Positions 51,032-59,940 of a DNA stretch of 64,000 nt are shown here, in pieces. Source of the stretch: Sphingopyxis sp. JAI108. Its GTDB lineage: Bacteria; Pseudomonadota; Alphaproteobacteria; Sphingomonadales; Sphingomonadaceae. The notes under the pieces were generated by a model. It had not been told where the DNA came from. It saw only the letters and a list, made by a program, of their open reading frames with translations, and made no database searches. The first letter of the stretch is position 1, and the number at the start of each line of letters is the position of its first letter. Location of the stretch: the NCBI RefSeq assembly GCF_013410105.1, contig NZ_JACCCJ010000002.1, positions 1 through 64,000 on the forward strand, in the 5' to 3' direction. The translations under genes and the position numbers were made by a program.

Positions 51032-52107
51032 GCCCGGAACCGGATCGCCTCGGCGGCGAGGCCAGGGCCGAAAGCGATCGCAAGTCCGTCGCCGCGCGCG
51101 CCGCGCGCCATCATGTCGGTGAGCACGAACAAGATCGTCGCCGACGACATATTGCCGAAACGCGCGAGCACCGCGCGGCTATCGCCGAGCGCCTCCGGCG
51201 CGACCGCCAGCGCATGTTCGACCGCATCGAGCACCGACCGGCCGCCGGCGTGGACCGCGAGCAACGGCGGCGCGCCGGCATCGCCGAACAATTCGCGCTG
51301 GACGTCCGGACGGGCGAGCGTTTCGCGCAGCCGTCCCGGCACTTCACCCGACAGCGTCATCTCGAAACCCTTGTCGCCGATGTCCCAGCGGATCAGCTCT
51401 TCGCTATCATCCAGCGCAAGGCTGCGGCCTTCGCCCAGTTCGAGACCACTCGCCGCCGCCGATACGATTCCCGCCGCCGCGCCGTCGCTGAACTGCAGCA
51501 TCGCAAGCAGCGGTTCGGGCGCGTCGGCCAGGCTGAGGTGCAGCGTCGACAATTCGACGCTTACGACCAGAACGACCGCGTCCGGCTCCGATCGCACGAT
51601 ATGCCGTGCGGTGCGCAGCGCGGTGACCCCGGCATAACAACCCATGAAGCCGATCAGAACGCGCTCGACCGTCGCGGAAAGCCCCAGCCGCCGCGCGAGG
51701 ATCTGGTCGATGCCGGGGGCAACGAAGCCGGTGCAGCTCGCGACGACCAGATGTGTGACGCGCGCCGGATCGAGCGCATCGCCGAGGCCCGCGATCGCCC
51801 GCATCGCGAGGTCGGGCGCATGTTCGGCATAGGCGGCCATACGGACCGATGTGGGCGGCAGGCCGGGAACGTCGTAGAAACCGCCTGCCGCGACAGGCGA
51901 CCCGCCCGCTCCGGTGGGCGGCAGCACCGACCAACGATGGTCGATCCCCGACCGCGCCGCCATCCGGATAAAGATCGCGCGCACACGCTCGTCGCCCAGC
52001 CGCGACGTCGCCCATTCGATAAAGGCTTGATGGATGTCATGCCCCGGAACCGCGGTGGCGAGGGCGTTCAGCCGGGGGCACGGCAGGGGTGTGATCATCG
52101 CGCACAT
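51028..52107 (-). CDS. Type III polyketide synthase
   Basis: A 359-residue chalcone/stilbene synthase family enzyme. The triad is complete: Cys157 in IGFMGCYAG, His286 in AVHAGGRSV and Asn319 in RFGNMSSAT. The sequence AFGPGLAAEAIRF at the C terminus corresponds to the family GPGLT motif. Bacterial relatives extend acyl-CoA with malonyl-CoA to alkylpyrones or alkylresorcinols. The start is the first ATG, and the next ATG (MITPLP) is possible. It heads the three-gene operon and is divergent from the DUF4402-like gene, 80 bp away. Confidence 0.93.
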   Translation of the reverse strand: MCAMITPLPCPRLNALATAVPGHDIHQAFIEWATSRLGDERVRAIFIRMAARSGIDHRWSVLPPTGAGGSPVAAGGFYDVPGLPPTSVRMAAYAEHAPDLAMRAIAGLGDALDPARVTHLVVASCTGFVAPGIDQILARRLGLSATVERVLIGFMGCYAGVTALRTARHIVRSEPDAVVLVVSVELSTLHLSLADAPEPLLAMLQFSDGAAAGIVSAAASGLELGEGRSLALDDSEELIRWDIGDKGFEMTLSGEVPGRLRETLARPDVQRELFGDAGAPPLLAVHAGGRSVLDAVEHALAVAPEALGDSRAVLARFGNMSSATILFVLTDMMARGARGDGLAIAFGPGLAAEAIRFRA

Positions 52108-52187
52108 GTGGCCGAAAAGCGGGAAACAGGCCAGCGATTAGCGCCGCCTTCGCTTTACCGCCGCTTAACCATGTCGAGGCTATCCTG

Positions 52188-52706
52188 ATGGATGTGAAAT
52201 TGCGTCTTTTCTTTGGCTTTGCACTGGCTTTCGGCATTGCGCCCTCCGCGGGCGCGCAATGCCTGCTCTGCACACAGGACAAGGCGGCGAGCGGCGGGGC
52301 GGCCAAGACCGAAGCGCTGCTGCGTATCGAAGTCGAAACCCGGCTCGACATGGGCCGCCTCGCCGTCGGCGCGATGGGCGGCGAGGTCGAGCTCGATCCG
52401 GTGTCTGGCGCGCGGCGCGTGCGCGGCGATGTCGTCGATCTGGGCGGGTTGGCGCTGACCGGTGTCGTGACCGTGCGCGGCGAACCCGGCGCCGAGGTGC
52501 GCGTGATCCTGCCCGCGAGCGTCGACCTCGAAGGCGGCCACGGCCGCACCGCGCGCGTCACCGGCCTTGTCACCGACCTGTCGGCCGCGCCACGCCTTGG
52601 CGCCGACGGCCGGTTGCGGTTTCGCTTCGGTGGCCGGTTGCAAGTCGCGGCGCTCGACGACGGTGATTATCGGGGCCGGATCCCGGTGACGGTGGAGTAT
52701 CAGTAG
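52188..52706 (+). CDS. Secreted DUF4402-like protein
   Basis: A 172-residue protein with a signal peptide ending SAGAQ near residue 24. The mature part starts with a CLLC pair and is a beta-strand-rich domain resembling the DUF4402 family (LRIEVETRLDMGRL, GGEVELDP, VRVILPASVDLEG). DUF4402 proteins are thought to be surface or fimbrial-like; the role here is unknown. It stands alone, divergent from the polyketide synthase operon. Confidence 0.7.
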   Translation: MDVKLRLFFGFALAFGIAPSAGAQCLLCTQDKAASGGAAKTEALLRIEVETRLDMGRLAVGAMGGEVELDPVSGARRVRGDVVDLGGLALTGVVTVRGEPGAEVRVILPASVDLEGGHGRTARVTGLVTDLSAAPRLGADGRLRFRFGGRLQVAALDDGDYRGRIPVTVEYQ

Positions 52707-52803
52707 GGAGGAAACGCTTTGGAGTCAGAAGCGCCCTCTAGTGCACCCCGCCGAAAGCCCGGGCACACATCTTTGCGGGTAACCGCCGGTCGCTAGCGGC
52801 CCC

Positions 52804-53466
52804 TCAACCCCGCGCCCCGAACAGCGCCGTGCCGACGCGCACATGCGTCGCGCCGAGTATCACGGCCGTCTCGTAATCGCCGCTCATCCCCATCGAGCGG
52901 AGCGGCAGGCCGTTGCGCATGGCGAGTTCGTCGAGCAGCGCGAAAAAGGGGGCAGGCTCGATGTCGGCGGGGGGGATCGCCATCAGGCCGTCGATCGTCA
53001 GCCCGGCTTCCCTCGCCTCGGCGAGCAGCGCGGGCAGGTCGGCGACCGCGCAGCCGCCCTTCTGCTCCTCATCGCCAATATTGACCTGGACGAACAGCTG
53101 CGGTTGCCTGCCAGCCTTTTCGCAGGCCTTGGCGAGCGCCTGCACGAGCGACGAACGGTCGACCGAATGGATGGCGTCGAACAATGCCACCGCTTCCTCG
53201 GCCTTGTTCGATTGCAGTTGGCCGATCAGATGCAGCGTAATGCCCGGCGTTTCGGCGCGCAGCTCGGGCCATTTGGCGGCGGCCTCCTGCACGCGATTCT
53301 CGCCGAAATGGCGCTGACCCGCCGCGATCAGCGGGCGGATCGCTTGCGCGTCGTGCATCTTCGACACCGCGATCAGGCGGATTTCGCGGGCCTCGCGCTG
53401 CGCGCGCTTCGCCGCATCGGCGATATGTTCCTGCACTTCGGCCAACCGGTCGGCTGCTTCGCTCAT
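52804..53466 (-). CDS. YggS family PLP homeostasis protein
   Basis: A 220-residue single-domain alanine-racemase-like barrel that binds pyridoxal phosphate and buffers B6 vitamers. PLP-contact segments are LIAVSKMHDAQAI (Schiff-base Lys), FGENRVQEAAAKW, HLIGQLQSNKA and LRSMGMSGDYETAV. The barrel ends GTALFGARG. It is divergent from the ThiE-like gene (53523). Function in amino- and keto-acid balance is known for the family. Confidence 0.93.
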   Translation of the reverse strand: MSEAADRLAEVQEHIADAAKRAQREAREIRLIAVSKMHDAQAIRPLIAAGQRHFGENRVQEAAAKWPELRAETPGITLHLIGQLQSNKAEEAVALFDAIHSVDRSSLVQALAKACEKAGRQPQLFVQVNIGDEEQKGGCAVADLPALLAEAREAGLTIDGLMAIPPADIEPAPFFALLDELAMRNGLPLRSMGMSGDYETAVILGATHVRVGTALFGARG

Positions 53467-53522
53467 CGTCTCATTCCATCCCGCGCGTTGCGCGCGCTCG
53501 CGACGCGCCTATAGAAAGCGTG

Positions 53523-54149
53523 ATGCGCCCGCGCCACCCCCTGCCCCGCAAATTGCCGAAGCAATGGCTGTTCAGTGACGAACGGGCGCAGACGGGTCTG
53601 GCCGAACTGGCTGCGTTGATTCCTCCTGGCAGCGGCGTCGTTTTCCGGCACGACGGGCTGGCGTCCGGGCCGCGCTGGCGCCTGCTCCGGCGGCTGATGT
53701 ACACCGCGCGGGCGCGAAAGCTTGTCGTCTTGCTTGCCGGAACACCCGACAGGGCGTGGCGCTGGGGTGCCGGGGGCGTCCACCTCCGCCAGAATGAGGC
53801 TCGGCTTGCGGCAAGGGCACGCCGCCTAGGGCTTCGGGTGACGATGCCCGTCCACGATTCCCGCGAGGCGCGCGGCGCACGCCGGGCCGGGGCCGACGCC
53901 GTCTTCATTTCGCCGCTGCATTCGACCCGCTCGCATCCCGGCGCGCCGGCCCTTGGCCGGGCGGCGTGGCTGCGGCTGGCGCGCCTGTCCGGGGCGCGAG
54001 CGATCGCGCTCGGGGGCATGACCGCGCCGCGCGGCCGCGCGCTGAATCGCGCAAGCAACATGGCAACCGGCTGGGCGGCGATCGATGCCTGGGATGAGAA
54101 GGCGGCGAAGCGCCGGGTGCGTCAGAAGCGGAACGCGGTTCCGATATAG
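53523..54149 (+). CDS. Thiamine phosphate synthase-like protein (ThiE/TenI fold)
   Basis: A 208-residue TIM-barrel protein of the ThiE/TenI superfamily. Recognisable pieces are GVHLRQNEARL, TMPVHDSREARGARRAGADAVFISPLHSTRSHPG and a C-terminal AIALGGMT. ThiE normally has GVHLGQxD, a conserved S-x-H pair and GPVFPT, which are altered here, so it may not be a true thiamine phosphate synthase. The start ATG at 53523 is one of two adjacent ATG codons (also 53520). Its end overlaps the convergent outer-membrane-protein gene by 28 bp. Confidence 0.75.
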   Translation: MRPRHPLPRKLPKQWLFSDERAQTGLAELAALIPPGSGVVFRHDGLASGPRWRLLRRLMYTARARKLVVLLAGTPDRAWRWGAGGVHLRQNEARLAARARRLGLRVTMPVHDSREARGARRAGADAVFISPLHSTRSHPGAPALGRAAWLRLARLSGARAIALGGMTAPRGRALNRASNMATGWAAIDAWDEKAAKRRVRQKRNAVPI

Positions 54150-54835
54150 ACCGCCTGGCTGTCGCGCCGCGAATCGGTGAGCGGTTCGACGCGGTCGTCG
54201 CTCCTGTAGCGCACGCCCGCCGTGACATCGATATTCTTGGTCAGGCGATAGCTGCTGACGACATCGACCGCGGACGCCTCGCCGGGAGCGGTGACGCGAT
54301 CGGTTGCCCCGCTCGGGTCGCTTGGGCGGTTCACCATACGCGTGGCGAAGCGTGACTTTTTCTCGTCCTGTTCGGGCGCCTTGGCGACCGGCAGGTTGCG
54401 CAGATCGGTGCCGCGCGGCAGCGACGGCGTGACGAACTTCTCGAAGCCGACCGACGCGCCGAGATTATATTTGACCGGGGCGATCGCGACGGGCGCGGTA
54501 CGTCCCGCCGCCAGCGCCGAGGTTCGCGCGGCGCTCGAGGCATCGTCGCGGGCGCGAATCACGACGGTGATCGCGCGGTTCTCGCGGGCCCGATCGGGCA
54601 GCGCGGGCGTAAAGCTGAAATTGCCGCGCTGTTCGGCCGACATCTTGTTGTAGCGCGCGATCAACCGCTCGTCGCCCGACGCCGGGGTGAACTGGCCCAA
54701 CAATGTTTCCGAAAGCGCAGTGTCGCGAATGCGGTCGGCGTTCGACATCGCGGCAAGGGCCGGCGGAAGCGCAAGCGAAACCACCGCCAAAGCGGTGAGA
54801 CCTGCTTTCCAAAAATGTCGCGACGTCCGCGCCAT
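54122..54835 (-). CDS. Predicted outer membrane protein with C-terminal barrel signature
   Basis: A 237-residue exported protein. A signal peptide (MARTSRHFWK to about residue 28, ALA-type cleavage) leads into a low-complexity region. The C-terminal part has beta-barrel-like strands, for example DVVSSYRLTKNIDVTAGVRY, and ends AVYIGTAFRF with the terminal Phe of outer membrane proteins. No database family is recognised. Its 5' region holds six GANTC sites. The gene overlaps the convergent ThiE-like gene by 28 bp. Confidence 0.65.
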   Translation of the reverse strand: MARTSRHFWKAGLTALAVVSLALPPALAAMSNADRIRDTALSETLLGQFTPASGDERLIARYNKMSAEQRGNFSFTPALPDRARENRAITVVIRARDDASSAARTSALAAGRTAPVAIAPVKYNLGASVGFEKFVTPSLPRGTDLRNLPVAKAPEQDEKKSRFATRMVNRPSDPSGATDRVTAPGEASAVDVVSSYRLTKNIDVTAGVRYRSDDRVEPLTDSRRDSQAVYIGTAFRF

Positions 54836-54843
54836 TGCTCTGC

Positions 54844-54984
54844 GACTCCAACCCCAATCGACTCGTCAAATAGGACCGCCGACCCGATAATGCCAGCGAA
54901 TCCCGCCAAATCTTTGCAACGATTCCGCTTTTTGCCGAAATTGTTGCGCGATCGTCACAGTGCGTTTCGAATCTGACCAGAATC
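54844..54984. promoter_or_regulatory. Cluster of six GANTC (CcrM) methylation sites
   Basis: GANTC occurs at 54844, 54860, 54898, 54921, 54969 and 54980, six times in 141 bp, all in the intergenic gap of a divergent gene pair. At a GC content near 60-65 percent fewer than one site is expected. Such clusters mark promoters controlled by CcrM methylation and GcrA in alphaproteobacteria. Confidence 0.6.
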
Positions 54985-55116
54985 TGAACGGCGGAGCGGC
55001 CGAAATTGCCGCGCTTGCAGGGTGGCGGCAAGGGCGATAGAGACGCTGGCAATTCCGTTATGCGCGGCCGATTTTCCTGTATTCGGACGAGCTCAAAGAG
55101 ATAAGGTGTTATCCGC

Positions 55117-55590
55117 ATGTCCCAGCTTTCCGTCCCTGCCAAGCTCGGCGTCACGATCGGTCGCCGTCCGGCCACGCTCGCGCTGCTCGGACTTGCGGCG
55201 CTCGGCCTTTCGGCGTGCGCGAACAAGGACCGGCCGCGCGCCGACCTCGCCGCCAGCCAGGTGACGACGATCGGCGTGAACAGCTATTTGTGGCGCGCTT
55301 CGCTCGACGCGCTGTCGTTCATGCCGCTGCTCCAGGCCGATAGCTCGGGCGGCGTGGTCATCACCGACTGGTACGCCAACCCGTCGAATCCGGGCGAGCG
55401 GATGAAGGTCACCGTGTCGATCCTCGACCAGGACCTGCGCGCCGACGCGCTTCGCGTCGCGGCGTCGCGGCAGGTGTCGCAGGGCGGCGCCTGGGTCGAT
55501 GCGCCGGTGCAGGCGGCGACGGTGCAGAAGCTTGAGGAAATCATCCTCACCCGCGCCCGCGACCTGCGTCGCAGCGCCTTCAGGGACTAA
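55117..55590 (+). CDS. DUF3576 domain-containing lipoprotein
   Basis: A 157-residue lipoprotein with a lipobox LSAC (Cys at about residue 31) after a hydrophobic signal, and the DUF3576 domain with ITTIGVNSYLWRASLDAL-like and SNPGERMKVTVSILDQDLRADAL segments. The family is alphaproteobacterial and uncharacterised. The start ATG is in the GC-rich region after a low-GC promoter stretch. It is 53 bp upstream of leuS on the same strand and may share its transcript. Confidence 0.83.
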   Translation: MSQLSVPAKLGVTIGRRPATLALLGLAALGLSACANKDRPRADLAASQVTTIGVNSYLWRASLDALSFMPLLQADSSGGVVITDWYANPSNPGERMKVTVSILDQDLRADALRVAASRQVSQGGAWVDAPVQAATVQKLEEIILTRARDLRRSAFRD

Positions 55591-55643
55591 TCCGGCGGCG
55601 CGGACGCGCGCTCGCCCAGACAGACTAACGGGGTAACCGACGA

Positions 55644-58205
55644 ATGACCCGCGAACCGCGCTTTGGCGCCCTCGCCGCCGACGCCCGCTGGCAACAGGCG
55701 TGGGAGGCGGCGAACAGCTTTGCCACGACCGACAGCGTCGCCAAGGATTCTGGCAGGCCCAAGGCCTATATCCTCGAGATGTTCCCCTATCCCTCGGGGC
55801 GCATCCATATGGGTCATGTCCGCAACTATGCGATGGGCGACGTGCTGGCCCGGTTCAAAAGGATGACCGGGCACGACGTCCTCCACCCGATGGGATGGGA
55901 CGCCTTCGGTATGCCGGCGGAAAACGCGGCGATGGAAAAGGGCGTCCACCCCGGCGGCTGGACGCGCGACAATATCGCGTCGATGCGCGGCCAGCTCAAG
56001 CGCCTCGGCCTCGCGATCGACTGGAGCCGCGAACTCGCGACATGCGAGCCCGATTATTACGGGCAGGAACAGTCGCTGTTCCTCGACCTGTTCGCCGCGG
56101 GGCTCGTCGCGCGCAAGGAAAGCTACGTCAATTGGGACCCCGTCGACATGACGGTGCTGGCGAACGAGCAGGTGATCGACGGTCGCGGCTGGCGTTCGGG
56201 CGCACTGGTCGAAAAGAAGAAATTGTCGCAGTGGTTCTTGAAGATCACCGACTTCGCCGACGAACTGCTCGAAGGGCTCGAAAGCCTCGACAAATGGCCC
56301 GACAAGGTGCGGCTGATGCAGGAAAACTGGATCGGCAAGTCGCAGGGACTCGAATTCTCGTTCAGGCTGGCCGGCGGCGCGCCGGGGTTCGACGTGTTCA
56401 CGACGCGCCCCGACACGCTCTATGGCGCGAGCTTCGCCGCGATTTCGCCCGATCATCCGCTGGCGGAGAAGCTCGCCAAGGATTCGCCCGAACTCGCGGC
56501 GTTCATCGAAGAGTGCCGGCGGCAGGGCACGGCCGCCGAACAGCTCGACACCGCCGAGAAGCTCGGCTTCGACACCGGCCTGTCGGTCGAGCATCCGCTC
56601 GACCCGGCGCTGCATCTGCCCGTCTGGGTCGTCAATTATGTGCTGATGGACTATGGTACCGGCGCCATCTTCGGCTGCCCGGCGCACGATCAGCGCGATC
56701 TCGATTTCGCGCACAAATATGAGCTGCCCGTCCATCGCGTGATCGCCGATGGCGACGAGACCGCGCCGCATTTCACCGGAACCGAGGCCTATACCGGCCC
56801 GGGCCGCCTCGTGAACAGCCATTTCCTCGACGGCATGAGCATCGACGAGGCCAAGGCCGCGATCATCGCGCGCGCCGAGCATGAGGGCTGGGGCAAGGGC
56901 ACGACCGTGTGGCGCCTGCGCGACTGGGGTGTCTCGCGCCAGCGCTATTGGGGCACCCCGATCCCCTTCGTCCACTGTCCGGCGTGCGGCATGGTGCCGG
57001 TGCCGAAGAGCCAGCTCCCCGTCGTGCTGCCCGAGGACGCCGATTTCTCGGTCCCCGGCAATCCGCTCGACCGCCATCCGACATGGAAGCATGTCGCGTG
57101 CCCGTCGTGCGGCGGCGAGGCGGTGCGCGAGACCGACACGCTCGACACCTTCGTCGATTCCTCCTGGTATTTCCTGCGCTTCGCGTCGGCGCCGGCGGAC
57201 AAGCCCTTCGATCCGGAGGTCATCCGCCGCTGGCTGCCCGTCGATCAATATATCGGCGGCATCGAGCATGCGATCCTCCACCTGCTCTACGCGCGCTTCT
57301 GGACGCGCGCGCTGAACAAGCTGGGCATGATCGACATCAAGGAGCCCTTCGCCAGCCTGTTCACGCAGGGCATGGTGACGCACGAAACCTACAGCCGCGC
57401 CCAGGGCGAAGGCCTGCCGTCGCTCTTCTTTACTCCCGACGAGGTCGAGCGCGGCGCCGACCGCGCGACGCTGATCGCCGACGGCGCGCCGGTCGATATC
57501 GGCCGCGTGATCAAGATGTCGAAGTCGAAGAAGAATGTCGTCGATCCCGACGCCATCCTCGACCAATATGGCGCCGATGCCGCGCGCTGGTTCATGCTGT
57601 CCGACAGCCCGCCCGAGCGCGACCTGCCATGGAGCGAGGCGGGCATCGAGGGCGCGTGGCGCTTCGTCCAGCGCTTGTGGCGGCTGTTCGGCGACACCGA
57701 GAATGTCGGTGACGGCGGCGAAGACAAGGGCCTCGCGCGCAGGCTGCACCAGGCGATCGCTGGCGTCGCCGCCGACATCGAATCGCTGGGCTTCAACAAG
57801 GCGGTGGCAAAGATTCACGCGCTCGCGAACGAGATCGAAAAGGCAAAGCCCTCGGCGACGCGCGCCGAGGCGTGCCGCACCTTGATCCTGCTCGTCGCGC
57901 CGATGATGCCGCACCTCGCCGAAGAGGCGTGGGCGGCGCTTCCGGCAAGCCAGCGCACGGCCGCGATGATCGCCGATGCCGCATGGCCCGTCGCCGATCC
58001 GGCACTGCTCGTCGATGACGAGGTGACAATCGCGATCCAGATGGCGGGTAAGCTCCGCGATACGATGACGATCGCCAAGGGGCTCGACAGGCAGGCGACC
58101 GAAGCTGCGGCGCTCTCGCGCCCGCGCATCGTCGAGCTGCTCGCGGGAGCGGCGCCGAAGAAGGTGATTGTGGTGCCCGACCGTTTGGTGAATATCGTAC
58201 CCTGA
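55644..58205 (+). CDS. leuS: Leucyl-tRNA synthetase
   Basis: Charges tRNA-Leu with leucine. The 853 residues hold HIGH-type [10 protein letters not shown] (49-58), the CP1 editing domain with [21 protein letters not shown] at 624-630 and the C-terminal anticodon-binding domain with [13 protein letters not shown]. Start after the GC-rich AACGGGGTAACCGACGA leader. Its stop overlaps the lptE ATG in TGATG. Confidence 0.97.
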   Translation: MTREPRFGALAADARWQQAWEAANSFATTDSVAKDSGRPKAYILEMFPYPSGRIHMGHVRNYAMGDVLARFKRMTGHDVLHPMGWDAFGMPAENAAMEKGVHPGGWTRDNIASMRGQLKRLGLAIDWSRELATCEPDYYGQEQSLFLDLFAAGLVARKESYVNWDPVDMTVLANEQVIDGRGWRSGALVEKKKLSQWFLKITDFADELLEGLESLDKWPDKVRLMQENWIGKSQGLEFSFRLAGGAPGFDVFTTRPDTLYGASFAAISPDHPLAEKLAKDSPELAAFIEECRRQGTAAEQLDTAEKLGFDTGLSVEHPLDPALHLPVWVVNYVLMDYGTGAIFGCPAHDQRDLDFAHKYELPVHRVIADGDETAPHFTGTEAYTGPGRLVNSHFLDGMSIDEAKAAIIARAEHEGWGKGTTVWRLRDWGVSRQRYWGTPIPFVHCPACGMVPVPKSQLPVVLPEDADFSVPGNPLDRHPTWKHVACPSCGGEAVRETDTLDTFVDSSWYFLRFASAPADKPFDPEVIRRWLPVDQYIGGIEHAILHLLYARFWTRALNKLGMIDIKEPFASLFTQGMVTHETYSRAQGEGLPSLFFTPDEVERGADRATLIADGAPVDIGRVIKMSKSKKNVVDPDAILDQYGADAARWFMLSDSPPERDLPWSEAGIEGAWRFVQRLWRLFGDTENVGDGGEDKGLARRLHQAIAGVAADIESLGFNKAVAKIHALANEIEKAKPSATRAEACRTLILLVAPMMPHLAEEAWAALPASQRTAAMIADAAWPVADPALLVDDEVTIAIQMAGKLRDTMTIAKGLDRQATEAAALSRPRIVELLAGAAPKKVIVVPDRLVNIVP

Positions 58206-58762
58206 TGCGCTTGCTTCTCGTCTCCTGCCTCGCGGCCGCTTCGCTCACCATCGGCGGTTGCGGGCTGCGTCCGTTATACGCGAACGGCAGCAAGGGCGCG
58301 GTGGCGCAGATTCTCGCCGACGTCGATGTCGCGCCGATCGAGGGGCATGAAGGCTGGCTCGTCCGCAACGCGCTGCGCGACCGGCTGCAGGCGACGCAGG
58401 GCGGCGAGGGCGCGGGCAAGCGCCTCCGCCTTGATGTCCGGCTCGAGGATTCGATCACCGGCTTCGGCGTCCGCGCCGACGATACGGTGACGCGCGAACG
58501 GCGCACCTTGCGCGCGCGCTATCAGCTCGTCGATTCGGCATCGGGCCAGGTGATGCTCGATGCCACCGCCTTTTCGGACGCGGGAATCGACGTGGTCGGC
58601 AGCGAATATGCGACGATCGCCGCCGAATCGACCGCGCTCGAACGACTCGCCTCGGGCGTCGCCGACCAGATCGTCGCGCGCCTCGCAGTCTATGCGAACC
58701 GCGGTGGCGGCCAGCCGGGGGCCGAGCCAGCCGCGCCGACACCCGCACCCGCCGGGCAATGA
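58205..58762 (+). CDS. lptE: LPS assembly lipoprotein LptE
   Basis: Outer-membrane partner of LptD in lipopolysaccharide insertion. The 185 residues begin with a signal peptide and lipobox-like GGCGLRPLY (Cys at about residue 19), which is the conserved LptE start GCGFxLRP. A C-terminal Ala/Pro-rich tail is extra. The leuS-lptE-holA order is the standard proteobacterial arrangement and supports the call. Its stop overlaps holA by 4 bp. Confidence 0.92.
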   Translation: MRLLLVSCLAAASLTIGGCGLRPLYANGSKGAVAQILADVDVAPIEGHEGWLVRNALRDRLQATQGGEGAGKRLRLDVRLEDSITGFGVRADDTVTRERRTLRARYQLVDSASGQVMLDATAFSDAGIDVVGSEYATIAAESTALERLASGVADQIVARLAVYANRGGGQPGAEPAAPTPAPAGQ

Positions 58763-59790
58763 AAAGCGTCAAGCCCGCCGAACTCGAACGCCAGACGCGC
58801 CTCGACCCCGCGGTCCGCTTCGCGCTCCTTACCGGCCCGGACGAAGCCACGATGGAAGCCGTCGCAAGCCGCCTCATCGGTCTTGCGGGCAAGGATGCCG
58901 AACGGCTCGACCTGACCGGATCGCAGCTCGCGCAAGATCCCTCGCTACTTGCTGCCGAAGCGGCGTCGATGTCGCTCTTTTCGCCCGCACGTATCATCAA
59001 GCTCGAACTTTTGGGCAGCGGCGACGACAGCCTCGCCGCAGTCGAGGCGCTGCTCGCTGCCGAAACCGCGATCAACCCGGTCGTCGCGACGGGCGCGTCG
59101 GTCACCGCCAAGTCCAAACTCGTCAAGCTGGTCGAGGGGTCGGACCATGCCGTCGCGGCGATCTGCTACCAGCCCGACCGGCGCGCGCTCATCGGCATCG
59201 CGATGGCGGCGGCGCAGGAGCAGGGGCTCCGGATCGCGAACGGCGAGGTGCAACTGCTCGTCGACCTCGTTTCGGGCGACCAGGCCCTGATGCGGCGCGA
59301 GATCGAGAAGATCGCGCTTTATCTCGACGCCGGACCCGACCGCCAGCGGCAGGTCACACCCGCCGACATCGCTGCGCTGGGCGCCGCGACGCACGAGGAG
59401 GATGTCAGCGAATGCATCAACGTCGCGCTCGGCGGGAAGCTGCGCGACCTGCCCGAAATGCTCGCCAAGGCGGCGGCGGTCGGCGTCGCCGAAATCCGCA
59501 TCATCCGCGCATTGGCGATCCGTGCGCTCGCACTGGCACGCCTGCGCGCTGAAGTCGACGGCGGCGCGCACCCCGCGACCGTTGTCTCGGCGCGGTCGAG
59601 CGGCATTTTCTGGAAGGAGCGCGACGCGGTAACCGCGCAGCTTCATATCTGGGATTCGGTGCGCATCGCGCGGCTGATGAGCCGCCTGCTCGACTGCGAG
59701 CGCGCGCTGAAGACCTCGGGCACCGCAGGCGGCGTGCTGTTCCGCAAGCTGATGACCGATATTGCGCACCAGGCGGCGCGAGCGCGCTAG
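58759..59790 (+). CDS. holA: DNA polymerase III subunit delta
   Basis: Clamp-loader subunit that opens the beta clamp. The 343-residue protein has the family RFALLTGPDEATMEAV start region, the AAA+ like fold with LFSPARIIKLELLG and the C-terminal helical domain LMSRLLDCERALKTSGT. The context between lptE and the pheST operon confirms the identity. The start overlaps lptE by 4 bp, so it is translationally coupled. Confidence 0.93.
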   Translation: MKSVKPAELERQTRLDPAVRFALLTGPDEATMEAVASRLIGLAGKDAERLDLTGSQLAQDPSLLAAEAASMSLFSPARIIKLELLGSGDDSLAAVEALLAAETAINPVVATGASVTAKSKLVKLVEGSDHAVAAICYQPDRRALIGIAMAAAQEQGLRIANGEVQLLVDLVSGDQALMRREIEKIALYLDAGPDRQRQVTPADIAALGAATHEEDVSECINVALGGKLRDLPEMLAKAAAVGVAEIRIIRALAIRALALARLRAEVDGGAHPATVVSARSSGIFWKERDAVTAQLHIWDSVRIARLMSRLLDCERALKTSGTAGGVLFRKLMTDIAHQAARAR

Positions 59791-59940
59791 CGCGGGCCGC
59801 TTTTCCGCCAACGGGCTTGACCCGCGCGGCGCCTTCGGTGCAAGCGGCGGACGACGGACGCGCGGCCAGCCGCCTATCCACCGAATCCAGGGAAAGACAA
59901 GGCCGGCAGCGGCAGCGCCGCCGGAACAGGACGAATGACG

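Noticed and set aside
55587-57914. Long antisense frame across leuS
   Set aside because: Composition matches the mirror of a GC-rich gene and leuS is unambiguous on the plus strand.
59791-59940. T-box or leader-peptide attenuator before pheS
   Set aside because: No T-box core, Phe-rich leader peptide or terminator with a T-run is visible.
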